Positions 26,061 through 34,797 of a stretch of DNA of 64,000 nt are shown here, in pieces. Source of the stretch: Devosia sp. XK-2. GTDB taxonomy: Bacteria > Pseudomonadota > Alphaproteobacteria > Rhizobiales > Devosiaceae. The notes beneath the pieces were generated by a model. That model saw only the letters and a list, made by a program, of their open reading frames with translations. It was not told where the DNA came from and did not search any database. The DNA lies in contig NZ_CP146608.1 in assembly GCF_037113415.1 (NCBI RefSeq), forward strand, positions 3,319,001 through 3,383,000, written 5' to 3'. A program made the translations under genes and the position numbers. How positions within the stretch are numbered: position 1 is the first letter of the stretch; the number at the start of each line of letters is the position of its first letter.

Positions 26061-26105
26061 TCGCCTGAGGGGGAAAGGACCGGCGGCATCGGCAACCGAG
26101 CCGTA

Positions 26106-26534
26106 CTAAACCGGCAAATCTTCCAGATTGAGCGAATCCGCCAGGCTCGTCTGATCGAGCACCGCCCGTGTCGCCAGCGTCACCCGCTCGAACACATGGC
26201 GGATTTCGCAAGACCCCTCGTCCTGGCAGTCGACGCATTTCTTGTAAGCGATCTTGGAAAGGCACGGCAAAGGCGCGATCGGCCCATCGATCAGCCGCAG
26301 CACTTCGCCATAGGTGATTTCCTCGGGCGCCTTGAGCAGCTCATAACCGCCCATGCGGCCGCGGCGCGAATTGACGAGGCCGGCGCGCTTCAATTCCAGC
26401 AAAATCTGTTCGAGGAATTTCTTCGGGATCGCCTGATCCTTGGAAATCTCCCCGATCATCCGGCTCTGCCCGCGTCCGGCCCGCGCCAGCGATACCAGTG
26501 CCCGCAAGGCATATTTCGCCTTTTGCGATATCAT
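26106..26534 (-). CDS. Rrf2-family transcriptional regulator with Cys cluster
   Basis: A 142-aa regulator starting at the ATG at 26534 (MISQKAKYALRAL), with GGGGGAC upstream. The winged helix-turn-helix (about 1-65, containing MIGEISKDQAIPKKFLEQIL and RRGRMGGYEL) matches the Rrf2 family. Four Cys, at 91, 100, 103 and 109 (KKCVDCQDEGSCE), lie where IscR, NsrR and RirA bind an iron-sulfur cluster, so an Fe-S based response to redox, NO or iron is likely. It follows the antiporter gene by 25 bp and probably shares its transcript. Confidence 0.9.
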   Translation of the reverse strand: MISQKAKYALRALVSLARAGRGQSRMIGEISKDQAIPKKFLEQILLELKRAGLVNSRRGRMGGYELLKAPEEITYGEVLRLIDGPIAPLPCLSKIAYKKCVDCQDEGSCEIRHVFERVTLATRAVLDQTSLADSLNLEDLPV

Positions 26535-26559
26535 GCGTCCCCCCAGGCGTTGACCGCCA

Positions 26560-28893
26560 TCAGTCCTTCTTTTCCGGCTCGACCGGCGGCACGGGCTGAC
26601 CCGCGTCCTGCCCGGGCCCGGACTCATCATCCTCGCCGCCGCCGCCCTCATCCCGTTCCGGCCCCTCTTCGGCCTCCGGCAGGCTGACGATCTCGTCGAT
26701 CTCGGCCGGCGCCTCACCCACCGAGGGCGTTTCGACAATCGGCTCGATCACCGCCGGCGGCACCACCATCTCGGCTTCCGCGTCCTCGTCCGCAGGACTT
26801 TCCGGCTCGGCCTCGGCAAGGGGCGCCGCATCGACCACGGCAATCTCGGCTTCCGCCTTCTCGCCAGTTTCGGCAGAAGGCGTCACCGCTTCCGCCTCGG
26901 CCTCGTCCGCCTCTTTGGAGGGATCGGTAGCCTTGGCTTCGCCCGGCTCACCGGTCGCCGCGTCCTTGACCTCGTCCGGCTGCTCACCGAGCGCCGCTTC
27001 GGTCAGGGCCGCACCCATGGCCGCATTGGCCAGGATATTCTCGGCCGTGGGCAATTTGGAGTCCTCGGGCAGGTCGACACCGGCATTGTCCGCGCCCGCC
27101 GCGCCGCGCAGGAAGGCCAGAATGCCCTTGCCGATTTCCTGTTCGCCGCGAATGATCGTGGTGGCGCCCAGATCGCGCAGGAAGGTCTCTTCCTCCTCCG
27201 AATAGGCCCGGCTGATAATGGCGATATCGGGGTTGAGCTTGCGCCCGCTTTCGCAGACCGAGCCGGCCTCGAAGCCATTGGAAATCGCCACCAGCAGCGC
27301 CCGCGCCTGAGCCAGGTTTGCCAGCTTGAGCACATCTTCGCTGGCGGCATTGCCAAAGATCACCTCAAATCCTTCGGCCCGCGCCGCCGCCACGTCATGA
27401 TCGGAATCCTCGATCACCACCAGCCCGCCGCCGTCGGCCTTGATGCCGGCCGCCACGATGCGCCCGACCTGCCCATAGCCCACCAGCACGGTATGGCCGG
27501 TCTGGTGCGAGGGCTCACCCGTATCGTCATCAGCGCCCGGCGCACCGCGATCCACCGCACCTTCCGATGGCGCGTCGGTCGTGGCAGGCCCTTCAGCCGC
27601 CATGGAGGGCTCCATCCGCGTTTCGCCGGCCGGCTCGACGCTCTCATCGCGCCGCGCCACCCGGGCCTCGAGCCGCGGCTTGACCAGGTCGAGCACGAAA
27701 AACACCACCGGATTGAGCACGATGGAAATCAGCGCCCCGGCCAGGATCAGGTCCTGCCCTTCCGAGGGCAGAATGGCAAGTGCCACCCCCATGCTGGCCA
27801 GGATGAAGGAAAACTCACCGATCTGCGCCAGCGAGGCGGAAATGGTCAGCGCCGTCGAAACCGGCCGTCGGAACAACACCACGATCCAGAAGGCAGCCAG
27901 CGATTTGCCGATAACGATGATGAACACCGTGGCCAGCACCAGAAGCGGCTGTGTCACGATAATGGTGGGATCGAACAACATGCCCACCGACACGAAGAAC
28001 AGCACCGCAAAGGCGTCACGCAGCGGCAGCGTCTCCTGCGCGGCACGGTGGGAAAGCTCGCTTTCCGAAAGGATCATGCCGGCAAAGAACGCGCCCAGCG
28101 CCAGCGACACGCCGAACAGCACCGCCGATCCCAGCGCCACGCCCAGCGCAATGGCCAGCACCGCCAGGCGGAACAATTCGCGGCTGCCGGTATGGGCGGT
28201 GCCATGCAGGGCCCAGGGAATGATCCGCCGCCCCACCACCAGCATGAAGCCCACAAAGGCAGCAACCTTGAGCAGGGTCAGCCCCAGAATGCCCCAGATG
28301 CCGATATCGATACCCAAAAGCCGGGTGACAAAGGACACGAAGGGGTCGTGCACACCCTCGACCGCGCCGTTAAGGCTCGCAATGGCCGGCACCAGCACGA
28401 GCGCCAGCACCATGGCCAGGTCTTCCACGATCAGCCAGCCTACCGCGATCCGGCCCCGCTCGCTTTCAATGAGCCGCCGGTCCTGCAGCGCCTTGAGCAG
28501 CACCACGGTCGAGGCCACCGACAAGGCCAGACCGAAGAGGATCGAGCCGAACAGCTCCCAGCCCAGCATCAGCCCCAGCCCCATGCCCAGAAGCGTGGCA
28601 AAGCCCATCTGCGCCACCGCCCCCGGAATGGCCAGCGCCCGGACACTCATCAGGTCTTTCAGCGAGAAATGCAGGCCCACGCCGAACATCAGGAGGATCA
28701 CCCCCAGTTCGGCCAGCTCCGCCCCCAGCGCCTGATCGGCAATGAAGCCCGGCGTATAGGGCCCCACGATAATGCCGGCAAACAGATACCCCACCAAAGG
28801 CGGCATGCGCAGCCGATTGGCCACCATGCCGAAAATATAGGCCAGCACCAGACCCGCGACGATCGTGGAGATCAGGGGGGTATCGTGGTGCAT
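26560..28893 (-). CDS. CPA2-family cation:proton antiporter (KefB/YbaL-like) with TrkA-N domain and long acidic tail
   Basis: A 777-aa inner-membrane transporter. The ATG at 28893 (MHHDTPLISTIV) has GGAGG 5 nt away. About twelve helices (residues 8-390) form the Na+/H+ exchanger fold, including LLMFGVGLHFSLKDL and the KefB-like GVSLALGAFFAGMILSESELS. A soluble TrkA-N/RCK domain follows (about 465-590, HTVLVGYGQVGRIVAAGI, binding NAD(H)). The last 170 or so residues are a low-complexity Ala/Glu/Pro-rich acidic tail that is not part of the family. It should export K+ or Na+ in exchange for protons. An Rrf2 regulator gene follows. Confidence 0.9.
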   Translation of the reverse strand: MHHDTPLISTIVAGLVLAYIFGMVANRLRMPPLVGYLFAGIIVGPYTPGFIADQALGAELAELGVILLMFGVGLHFSLKDLMSVRALAIPGAVAQMGFATLLGMGLGLMLGWELFGSILFGLALSVASTVVLLKALQDRRLIESERGRIAVGWLIVEDLAMVLALVLVPAIASLNGAVEGVHDPFVSFVTRLLGIDIGIWGILGLTLLKVAAFVGFMLVVGRRIIPWALHGTAHTGSRELFRLAVLAIALGVALGSAVLFGVSLALGAFFAGMILSESELSHRAAQETLPLRDAFAVLFFVSVGMLFDPTIIVTQPLLVLATVFIIVIGKSLAAFWIVVLFRRPVSTALTISASLAQIGEFSFILASMGVALAILPSEGQDLILAGALISIVLNPVVFFVLDLVKPRLEARVARRDESVEPAGETRMEPSMAAEGPATTDAPSEGAVDRGAPGADDDTGEPSHQTGHTVLVGYGQVGRIVAAGIKADGGGLVVIEDSDHDVAAARAEGFEVIFGNAASEDVLKLANLAQARALLVAISNGFEAGSVCESGRKLNPDIAIISRAYSEEEETFLRDLGATTIIRGEQEIGKGILAFLRGAAGADNAGVDLPEDSKLPTAENILANAAMGAALTEAALGEQPDEVKDAATGEPGEAKATDPSKEADEAEAEAVTPSAETGEKAEAEIAVVDAAPLAEAEPESPADEDAEAEMVVPPAVIEPIVETPSVGEAPAEIDEIVSLPEAEEGPERDEGGGGEDDESGPGQDAGQPVPPVEPEKKD

Positions 28894-29057
28894 CAACGCC
28901 TCCGGGCCGTTCGGTTATCTCGATTAAAACAATGGGGTATTTTCCCCGGGCAGCGCAAGCTTTCCCTGCCAATGACATATCAGCCATTCGGATCGGTCAC
29001 GCGGCAAGCTCTATAGATCAGGTCAAGTATGTTGGAACTTTGACCCGTGCCGAAGGC

Positions 29058-29117
29058 AAAATCGCTCCAGTGGAGCGATTTTAGGGTCAAAGGCCACGAG
29101 AGCTATGCTCGAATGGC
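29058..29117. repeat. Hairpin plus GAGAGCTATGCTCGAA repeat unit
   Basis: An 11-bp perfect stem, AAAATCGCTCC (29058-29068) with GGAGCGATTTT (29072-29082) and loop AGT, is followed by GGCCACGAGAGCTATGCTCG (29092-29111) and AATGGCG. Same layout as the unit at 13936-13995. On the minus strand the stem ends in TTTT and could end the helicase operon. Confidence 0.75.
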
Positions 29118-29173
29118 GGACCCGGGCCAAAAAAACGCGCCCGAAACCATTCATCCGCTACACGGACCGCGCC

Positions 29174-30265
29174 TCAGCTCACAATCGTAATCTTCTCGGC
29201 CGCCCGCGTGATCCCGGTATAGAGCCAGCGCGCCCGCTCCTCTCGGAACACGAAGCTCTCGTCAAAGAGATAAACATTGTCCCATTGGCTGCCCTGCGCC
29301 TTATGGACGGTGAGGCAATAGCCGAAGGTAAACTCGTCAAATTGCCGGCGCTCGGGCCAGCTCATGGCATCCTCCTCGCCCGAAAAGAACGCCTTGTGGG
29401 TCAAAACCCGCGCCTCGCCCTTGCCCTCGTCATCGGCCAGCAGCAGGCTCCATTTGCCGTTCGAGCGCCGTGTGGCGTCGGTGACGATCCAGATCTGCCC
29501 ATTGAGCAGGCGCTTGCGCGGATTATTGCGCAGGCACACCATGCGATCGCCCACCACCGGCTCGTGAAAGGGCAGGCCCTTCAATTCGCGCAGGCGGTCA
29601 TTATAGGTCAGCCGCGTCTTGTTGCGCCCCACCAGCACCTGGTCGGCCTCCAGCACCGCGTCCCGATCCACCTGGTCGCGCCCCACCACCACGCTTTCGC
29701 CATAGCGGCCGTGCTCGAGAAAGCCGCCCTCGCGCACCGCCATGGAGAGCTGGATGATCGGATTGTCCGCCGCCTGGCGGTGGATTTCGGTCAGCATGAT
29801 GTCGGGCTCTTTATTGATGAAGAACCCCGCCCCCTGCACCGGCGGCAATTGGAACGGATCGCCCAGCACCAGAACCTTGACTCCGAAGCTCAGCAGATCC
29901 GCGCCCAGTTGCTCATCCACCATCGACACCTCATCGATGACGATCAGGTCGGCATCGGCCGCCGGGCTTTCGGGGTCGAGCACGAAGCGCGGCTCGCCCT
30001 CCTTCTCGCTCACCAGCGTATAGATCAGGCTATGAATGGTCTGCGCGCCCTTGCAGCCGCGCTTGCGCATAACCATGGCCGCTTTGCCGGTAAAGGCGGC
30101 ATATTTGACGCTTCGGACATCCTGCGCCAGATGCACCGCCAGGGTCGATTTGCCGGTGCCCGCCCAGCCGAACAGGCGGAACACCTGAGGGCCGTTCTTG
30201 TCCTTGAGCCAGGCCGAAACCGCGACCAGTGCCGCATCCTGCTGGCTCGACCAGACCGGCGGCAT
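29174..30265 (-). CDS. RecD/Dda-like superfamily 1 DNA helicase
   Basis: A 363-aa ATP-dependent helicase, shorter than RecD or RecD2 and closer in size to phage Dda. Motifs in order: Walker A FGWAGTGKST (about 33-42), motif Ia AAFTGKAAMVMRKRG, Walker B LIVIDEVSM, motif III VLGDPFQLPPV, motif IV-V FGYCLTVHKAQGSQWDNV and motif VI WLYTGITRAAEKI. All look intact. Its ATG overlaps the stop of the upstream FAH-family gene (TGATG), so it is the third gene of an otherwise metabolic operon. A role in DNA repair or fork restart is likely. Confidence 0.9.
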   Translation of the reverse strand: MPPVWSSQQDAALVAVSAWLKDKNGPQVFRLFGWAGTGKSTLAVHLAQDVRSVKYAAFTGKAAMVMRKRGCKGAQTIHSLIYTLVSEKEGEPRFVLDPESPAADADLIVIDEVSMVDEQLGADLLSFGVKVLVLGDPFQLPPVQGAGFFINKEPDIMLTEIHRQAADNPIIQLSMAVREGGFLEHGRYGESVVVGRDQVDRDAVLEADQVLVGRNKTRLTYNDRLRELKGLPFHEPVVGDRMVCLRNNPRKRLLNGQIWIVTDATRRSNGKWSLLLADDEGKGEARVLTHKAFFSGEEDAMSWPERRQFDEFTFGYCLTVHKAQGSQWDNVYLFDESFVFREERARWLYTGITRAAEKITIVS

Positions 30266-30948
30266 CAGGCGATCACCGTCGCGACCGTACCGACACCCTC
30301 AATCTGGCCTTCCAGCACATCGCGCCGCCGCACCGCGCTGACCCCGGCCGGCGTGCCGGTCATGATCAGGTCACCGGCCTTGAGCGTCACCAGGCGGCTG
30401 AGAAAGGCTATGGTTTCGCTCACGTTCCATAACTGGTCGGCAAGGTCGCCCCGCTGCCGCTCTGCGCCATTGACGCTGAGCGTAATCGCCCCACGCGCCG
30501 GATGGCCGATGGCGCTGGCCGGCGCAATCGTGCCGATAGGGGCAGACTGGTCAAAACCCTTGGCCATGGTCCAGGGCCGGCCGGCCTTTTTGGCCTGGGC
30601 CTGCAGGTCGCGCCGCGTCATGTCGAGCCCGGCGGCATAGCCGAATACGTGATCGAGCGCGTCGTGCTCGCCGATCGCGGCGCCCTCCTTGCCAATGGCC
30701 ACCACCAGCTCGATCTCGTGCTGCAGGTCCTGCGTTTGCGGCGGATAGGCGATTGGCGCGCCATCGATCACCACCGCATCGGCGGGCTTGTCGAAAAAGA
30801 ATGGCGGATCGCGCAGATCATTGCCCATTTCTTTGACGTGCTCGGCATAATTGCGACCGACGCAATAGATGCGCCGCACCGGAAAAAAGCCGCCGCCCTG
30901 CACCGGCACCAACACCGGCTGCGGCGCGGGAATAACCAGGTCAGCCAC
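30265..30948 (-). CDS. Fumarylacetoacetate hydrolase-family protein
   Basis: A 227-aa metal-dependent hydrolase or decarboxylase of the FAH family. The GTG at 30948 ([10 protein letters not shown]) is chosen: GAGGAG lies 7 nt upstream, and the longer reading would overlap the preceding gene more. Family motifs: [16 protein letters not shown], the metal-binding [11 protein letters not shown] and [14 protein letters not shown], and [11 protein letters not shown]. Members act on acylpyruvates or on aromatic-breakdown products. It overlaps the aldo/keto reductase stop by 8 bp and the helicase start by one base. The substrate is unknown. Confidence 0.88.
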   Translation of the reverse strand: MADLVIPAPQPVLVPVQGGGFFPVRRIYCVGRNYAEHVKEMGNDLRDPPFFFDKPADAVVIDGAPIAYPPQTQDLQHEIELVVAIGKEGAAIGEHDALDHVFGYAAGLDMTRRDLQAQAKKAGRPWTMAKGFDQSAPIGTIAPASAIGHPARGAITLSVNGAERQRGDLADQLWNVSETIAFLSRLVTLKAGDLIMTGTPAGVSAVRRRDVLEGQIEGVGTVATVIA

Positions 30949-32002
30949 GCTTGAACTCCTCGGCATAGGGCCCGATCAGGTCGAGATCGATTGCGCTCAA
31001 CCGGTCCTGCGCCGTAAAGGATTGATGCCAATAGGGATAAAGCAGCGGCGGACGGCTGACCGCATCGAGCCGCGCCCGCTCGTCGTCGCTGAGCTTGAAC
31101 CGTGCTGCGGCGATATTGTCGGCAAACTGCTTTTCATTGCGCCCGCCGATGATGACCGAGGTCACACCCGGCCGGCCCAATAGCCAGCTCAACGCCACCT
31201 GCGCGCCGGAGACACCGCGCGCCTCGGCAATGGCCACGAGCACGTCAATGACGGAATAGAGCTGGTCCCAATCATAGACGGGCGGCTCACGGAAGCCCCC
31301 GACATGCCGCCCGCTCTCCGGCCCGCTGTCGCGGCGATATTTGCCCGACAGCAATCCCCCGGCCAGCGGCGACCAGATCAGCATGCCCAGGCCTTGGTCC
31401 TGGGTAATGGGCACCAGCTCATATTCGGCGTCGCGGCTATGCAGCGAATAATGGATCTGCTGGGAAACAAAGCGCTGGCCATGCACTTTTTCAGCGGCCA
31501 TCAGCGCCTTCATGATGTGCCAGCCCGAATAGTTCGAGCAGCCGATATAGCGCACCTTGCCCGAGCGCACGAGGCTATCGAGCGCCTCCATGGTTTCCTC
31601 GACGGGTGTCATCCCGTCCCATTCATGCACCTGATAAAGGTCGATCACATCGGTCTTGAGGCGTTTGAGGCTCGCCTCGGCTTGGGCGATGATATGGTGG
31701 CGGCTCAGCCCGATCTCATTGGGGCCGTCACCCATTTTGAAGCGCACCTTGGTCGCCACCAGCGCCCTTTGCCGCCGCCCGCTCTCCTTGAGCACATCGC
31801 CCAGAATTTCCTCGGAGACCCCGGCATTATAGACATTGGCCGTGTCATAGAGATTGATCCCGGCATCCAGGCACATATCCACCTGTCGCGCCGCATCTTC
31901 CGGGCTGGTATTGCCGATCTTTTCCGATCCGCCAAAGGTCATGGTCCCCATGGTCAGCACCGAGACTTTCAGTCCCGAACGTCCCAGATATCGATAATCC
32001 AT
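30941..32002 (-). CDS. Aldo/keto reductase
   Basis: A 353-aa NADPH-dependent carbonyl reductase with a TIM-barrel fold. The catalytic tetrad is visible: Asp53 and Tyr58 ([12 protein letters not shown]), Lys85 (VATKVRF) and His126 (YQVHEWDG). The C-terminal half has the NADP-binding stretch [22 protein letters not shown] lies 6 nt before the ATG at 32002. It is first in a three-gene operon with the FAH-family enzyme and the helicase. The aldehyde or ketone substrate cannot be named. Confidence 0.92.
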   Translation of the reverse strand: MDYRYLGRSGLKVSVLTMGTMTFGGSEKIGNTSPEDAARQVDMCLDAGINLYDTANVYNAGVSEEILGDVLKESGRRQRALVATKVRFKMGDGPNEIGLSRHHIIAQAEASLKRLKTDVIDLYQVHEWDGMTPVEETMEALDSLVRSGKVRYIGCSNYSGWHIMKALMAAEKVHGQRFVSQQIHYSLHSRDAEYELVPITQDQGLGMLIWSPLAGGLLSGKYRRDSGPESGRHVGGFREPPVYDWDQLYSVIDVLVAIAEARGVSGAQVALSWLLGRPGVTSVIIGGRNEKQFADNIAAARFKLSDDERARLDAVSRPPLLYPYWHQSFTAQDRLSAIDLDLIGPYAEEFKRG

Positions 32003-32170
32003 GGATTCCTCCTTTGTTCCGCAAGGCTAAGGACTAAAGGGGCGGGGGAGTCGGGTCAATCTTGCCCTTGAAAATCTCCTCGCCCGCCCGGCGCAGGACC
32101 GGGGCAGGCCATATTGGAATTGCCGGCCTTATTGGCATAGTCTCCTCCCAAAACGTCTGAGGAGATTCCC

Positions 32171-32572
32171 ATGCTCTACGCAATTCTCTGCTACAATGAA
32201 GAAAATGTCGTCTCCACCTGGACCCAGGAAGAAGACGACGCCTGCATAGCGCGCCTGCTGGACGTTCAATCCGGCATGGCAGCCAAAGGCAAGATGGGGC
32301 CCGTGGTCCGCCTCTGGAACACCGACGAGGCCAAGACCCTGCGCAAGTCCAATGGCGAACCAACCGTATTCGACGGCCCCTTTGCCGAGACCAAGGAACA
32401 GTTTCTGGGCTTCTATGTCGCCGATTGCGCCGATATGGACGAGGCGCTGGATTTCGCCCGCGAGCTGGCCGAGGCCAATCCCGGCACCGGCTCCTACGAA
32501 ATCCGCCCCCTGCGCTTTTTCGGCGACAACAAACTGGCCAGCACCGAAATGCTCAACGTCGCCGCCGAGTAA
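32171..32572 (+). CDS. YCII-related (DGPF-domain) protein
   Basis: A 133-aa dimeric alpha-beta barrel protein. The segment FDGPFAETKEQFLGFYVAD carries the DGPF signature, and MLYAILCYNEE is the usual first strand. Such proteins are often encoded beside ECF sigma factors, but none is adjacent here. TGAGGAG precedes the ATG by 6 nt. The function of the family is not settled; some members are dehydrochlorinases or bind small aromatics. Confidence 0.88.
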   Translation: MLYAILCYNEENVVSTWTQEEDDACIARLLDVQSGMAAKGKMGPVVRLWNTDEAKTLRKSNGEPTVFDGPFAETKEQFLGFYVADCADMDEALDFARELAEANPGTGSYEIRPLRFFGDNKLASTEMLNVAAE

Positions 32573-32594
32573 GCAGCGCGAGCACCGGCTTAAA

Positions 32595-32713
32595 CTCCCT
32601 CGCCCCTCAGGGGAGAGGGTTGGGGTGAGGGGTGAGAACCCATCAGCAAGGGCGCAGAACTGAACCCCTCATCCGGTCCTTTCGGGCCACCTTCTCCCCT
32701 CAGGGGAGAAGGG
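32595..32713. repeat. CTCCCC/GGGGAG intergenic palindrome (two hairpins)
   Basis: CTCCCTCGCCCCTCAGGGGA (32595 on) with TGGGGTGAGGGGTG forms the left part, and CCTTCTCCCCTCAGGGGAGA (32690 on) the right hairpin. It fills most of the space between the convergent YCII and panC genes. Confidence 0.8.
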
Positions 32714-32730
32714 AACGACAACATCTGGCC

Positions 32731-33585
32731 CTACCCCTCCGGCCCGATCACCAGATTATCGATCAGCCGCGTCGTGCCCAGATAGGCCGCAACTGCCAGC
32801 AGGGCGCCACGCATACCGACGGTAGCAATGGCCCCCAGGCTTTCGGGGTCGCGCACTTCCCAATATTGCGCCTTGATGCGCTCTGATCTGGCCAGGACGG
32901 AAAGGCCGATCTGCGCCAGTTTCTCCGTATCATGCTCGCCGGCCGCATAGGCCTCCGCCACCGCCTCAAGGCTCTTGTGAAGCAGCGGGGCCGCTGCCCG
33001 ATCCTCCGCCGAGAGATAGACATTGCGCGAACTCAGCGCCAATCCATCGGCCTCCCGCACGATCGGTCCGCGCAGAATTTCAACCGGCACATCCAGATCG
33101 CGCACCATGCGCTCGATGACGGCGCATTGCTGCGCATCCTTCTGCCCGAACACGGCCACATGTGGCTGCACCAGATTGAAGAGCTTGAGCACCACCGTGG
33201 TGACGCCGCGGAAATGTCCCGGCCGCACGGCGCCGCAAAGGGGCCCCGAAACCAGCGTTTCCTCGACCAGGGTCGAGGCGCCTTGGGGATACATATCTTC
33301 CACCGAAGGCAGGAACAGCGCATCCACGCCCGCCGCCTCGAGCTTGTCGATATCGGCTTCGATGGGGCGCGGATAGCGGCTCAAATCCTCATTGGGCCCG
33401 AATTGCAGCGGATTGACGAAGATCGAGGCAATGACGAGGTCCGCCGCTTCGCGCGCCCGGGCCATCAGGCTCATATGGCCCTCATGCAGCGCCCCCATGG
33501 TCGGCACGAAGCCCAGCCGCGTGCCCTCGGTCACCTTGGCGCGCCAGGCCCTGAGGCTGGCCTTGTCACGAAGAACAAGCGTCAT
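32731..33585 (-). CDS. panC: Pantothenate synthetase
   Basis: PanC joins pantoate and beta-alanine with ATP to make pantothenate. The 284-aa protein shows the nucleotidyltransferase HxGH-type motif (PTMGALHEGHMSLM), FVNPLQFGPNEDLSRYPR, GHFRGVTTVVLKLFNL, and FGQKDAQQCAVIERMV near the active site. Its ATG overlaps the coaBC stop by four bases (ATGA), so it is the last gene of panB-coaBC-panC. Confidence 0.97.
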   Translation of the reverse strand: MTLVLRDKASLRAWRAKVTEGTRLGFVPTMGALHEGHMSLMARAREAADLVIASIFVNPLQFGPNEDLSRYPRPIEADIDKLEAAGVDALFLPSVEDMYPQGASTLVEETLVSGPLCGAVRPGHFRGVTTVVLKLFNLVQPHVAVFGQKDAQQCAVIERMVRDLDVPVEILRGPIVREADGLALSSRNVYLSAEDRAAAPLLHKSLEAVAEAYAAGEHDTEKLAQIGLSVLARSERIKAQYWEVRDPESLGAIATVGMRGALLAVAAYLGTTRLIDNLVIGPEG

Positions 33586-34793
33586 GCGATGATGTCCCAG
33601 ATCTGTCGGGCGATCTCGGCCTTGGGACCCAGCGCCAATTCGTGCCGCGCACCCTTGGCCGACAGCAGGACGCCCGCATTGGTGCCCACGGCAAAGCCGG
33701 TCTGGCCTTGATCGCCGAGCTTGCTCACTGCATTGGCAAAAAGGAAATCGAGCCCCTTGGCCTTGAGCTTGCCGGCGCCATGGGCTTCGACATCATCGGT
33801 TTCGGCCGCAAAGCCGAGGAACCATTGGCCATTGGCCGCCTGTTTCAAGCTCGCCAGCACATCGGTGGACGGCACCAGATCAAGCGCAATCGCATCGGCA
33901 GCGCGCTTCAATTTGCTGGCCGAGGGCGAGGCAACCGAATAATCCATCACCGCCGCCGTGGCCACAACGCCTGTCGTACCCGGCAGGGCCTTGAGCGCTG
34001 CCTCCGCCATTTCTTCGGCGGTCCGCACTTCGAACAGATGGAAACGGTTCTCGGTCCCCCGCGGCGGCTTGGGCCGCACGACGCCCTTGTCCACGCCCAG
34101 CACATAATCGACCATCGCGCCGCGCCGCAGCGCTTCCTCGGCCATGGCGGCACCCATGCGGCCGGTGGAATGATTGGTAATATAGCGCACCGCATCGATG
34201 GCCGTGGTCGTGGGGCCCGCGGTGATCAGAATACGTTCATTAACGAGGTCCTGGACCCCCTCCGGGCGCAGCATCGCCTCAATGGCCGCAACGATATTGG
34301 CCACCGGCGCGAGCTTGCCCATGCCCACTTCGCCACAAGCCAATAGCCCCGATGCCGGCTCCACAACGCTCGCGCCGCGCTCTACCAGCGTCGCAAGATG
34401 CTGTTGTACAATGGGTTTTTCCCACATGACCGTATTCATCGCCGGCGCAATCAGGATCGGCGCCTCGGTCGCCAAAGCCACGGTCGAAGGCAGGTCATCG
34501 GCCAGCCCTAAAGCCAGTCGTGCCAATAGGTTAGCACTCGCCGGCGCAAAAACCATAAGATCAGCCCAGCGCGCAAAATCGATATGCTCGGTCCCCGAAA
34601 CATCGGGCCCGAACTGCTCAAACCGCGCCTTGCGCCCCGAAAGCGTTTCGAGCACCAGCGGAGAGACGAACTCCTTGGCGCTATTGGTTAAAATGCACTG
34701 CATCTGATGCCCGGCCTTGCCCAGTTCGGAGACCAGATCGGCGGCCTTATAGGCTGAAATCGAACCGGAAATGGCGATCAGAATATTGGCCAT
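33582..34793 (-). CDS. coaBC: Bifunctional phosphopantothenoylcysteine decarboxylase/synthetase
   Basis: CoaBC carries out two steps from 4'-phosphopantothenate to 4'-phosphopantetheine. The 403-aa reading starts at the ATG at 34793 (MANILIAISGSISAYKAAD); the longer frame upstream overlaps panB and is rejected. The N-terminal flavin decarboxylase has GSISAYKA, HIDFARWADLMVFAPAS (active His), PAMNTVMW and the catalytic Cys in LLACGEVGMG. The C-terminal synthetase domain (from about 190) shows ITAGPTTTAIDAVRYITNHS and LKAKGLDFLFAN. Its place between panB and panC links vitamin and cofactor synthesis in one transcript. Confidence 0.96.
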   Translation of the reverse strand: MANILIAISGSISAYKAADLVSELGKAGHQMQCILTNSAKEFVSPLVLETLSGRKARFEQFGPDVSGTEHIDFARWADLMVFAPASANLLARLALGLADDLPSTVALATEAPILIAPAMNTVMWEKPIVQQHLATLVERGASVVEPASGLLACGEVGMGKLAPVANIVAAIEAMLRPEGVQDLVNERILITAGPTTTAIDAVRYITNHSTGRMGAAMAEEALRRGAMVDYVLGVDKGVVRPKPPRGTENRFHLFEVRTAEEMAEAALKALPGTTGVVATAAVMDYSVASPSASKLKRAADAIALDLVPSTDVLASLKQAANGQWFLGFAAETDDVEAHGAGKLKAKGLDFLFANAVSKLGDQGQTGFAVGTNAGVLLSAKGARHELALGPKAEIARQIWDIIA

Positions 34794-34797
34794 GGCG

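Noticed and set aside
27397..29016. 539-codon plus-strand frame opposite the antiporter
   Set aside because: His/Gln/Arg-rich translation typical of the complement of a hydrophobic membrane protein gene.
22231..32713. Recurring CTCCCC/GGGGAG palindromes considered as a CRISPR-like array or insertion sequences
   Set aside because: Copies are kilobases apart, lack regular spacers and contain no transposase; they fit ordinary intergenic palindromic repeats.
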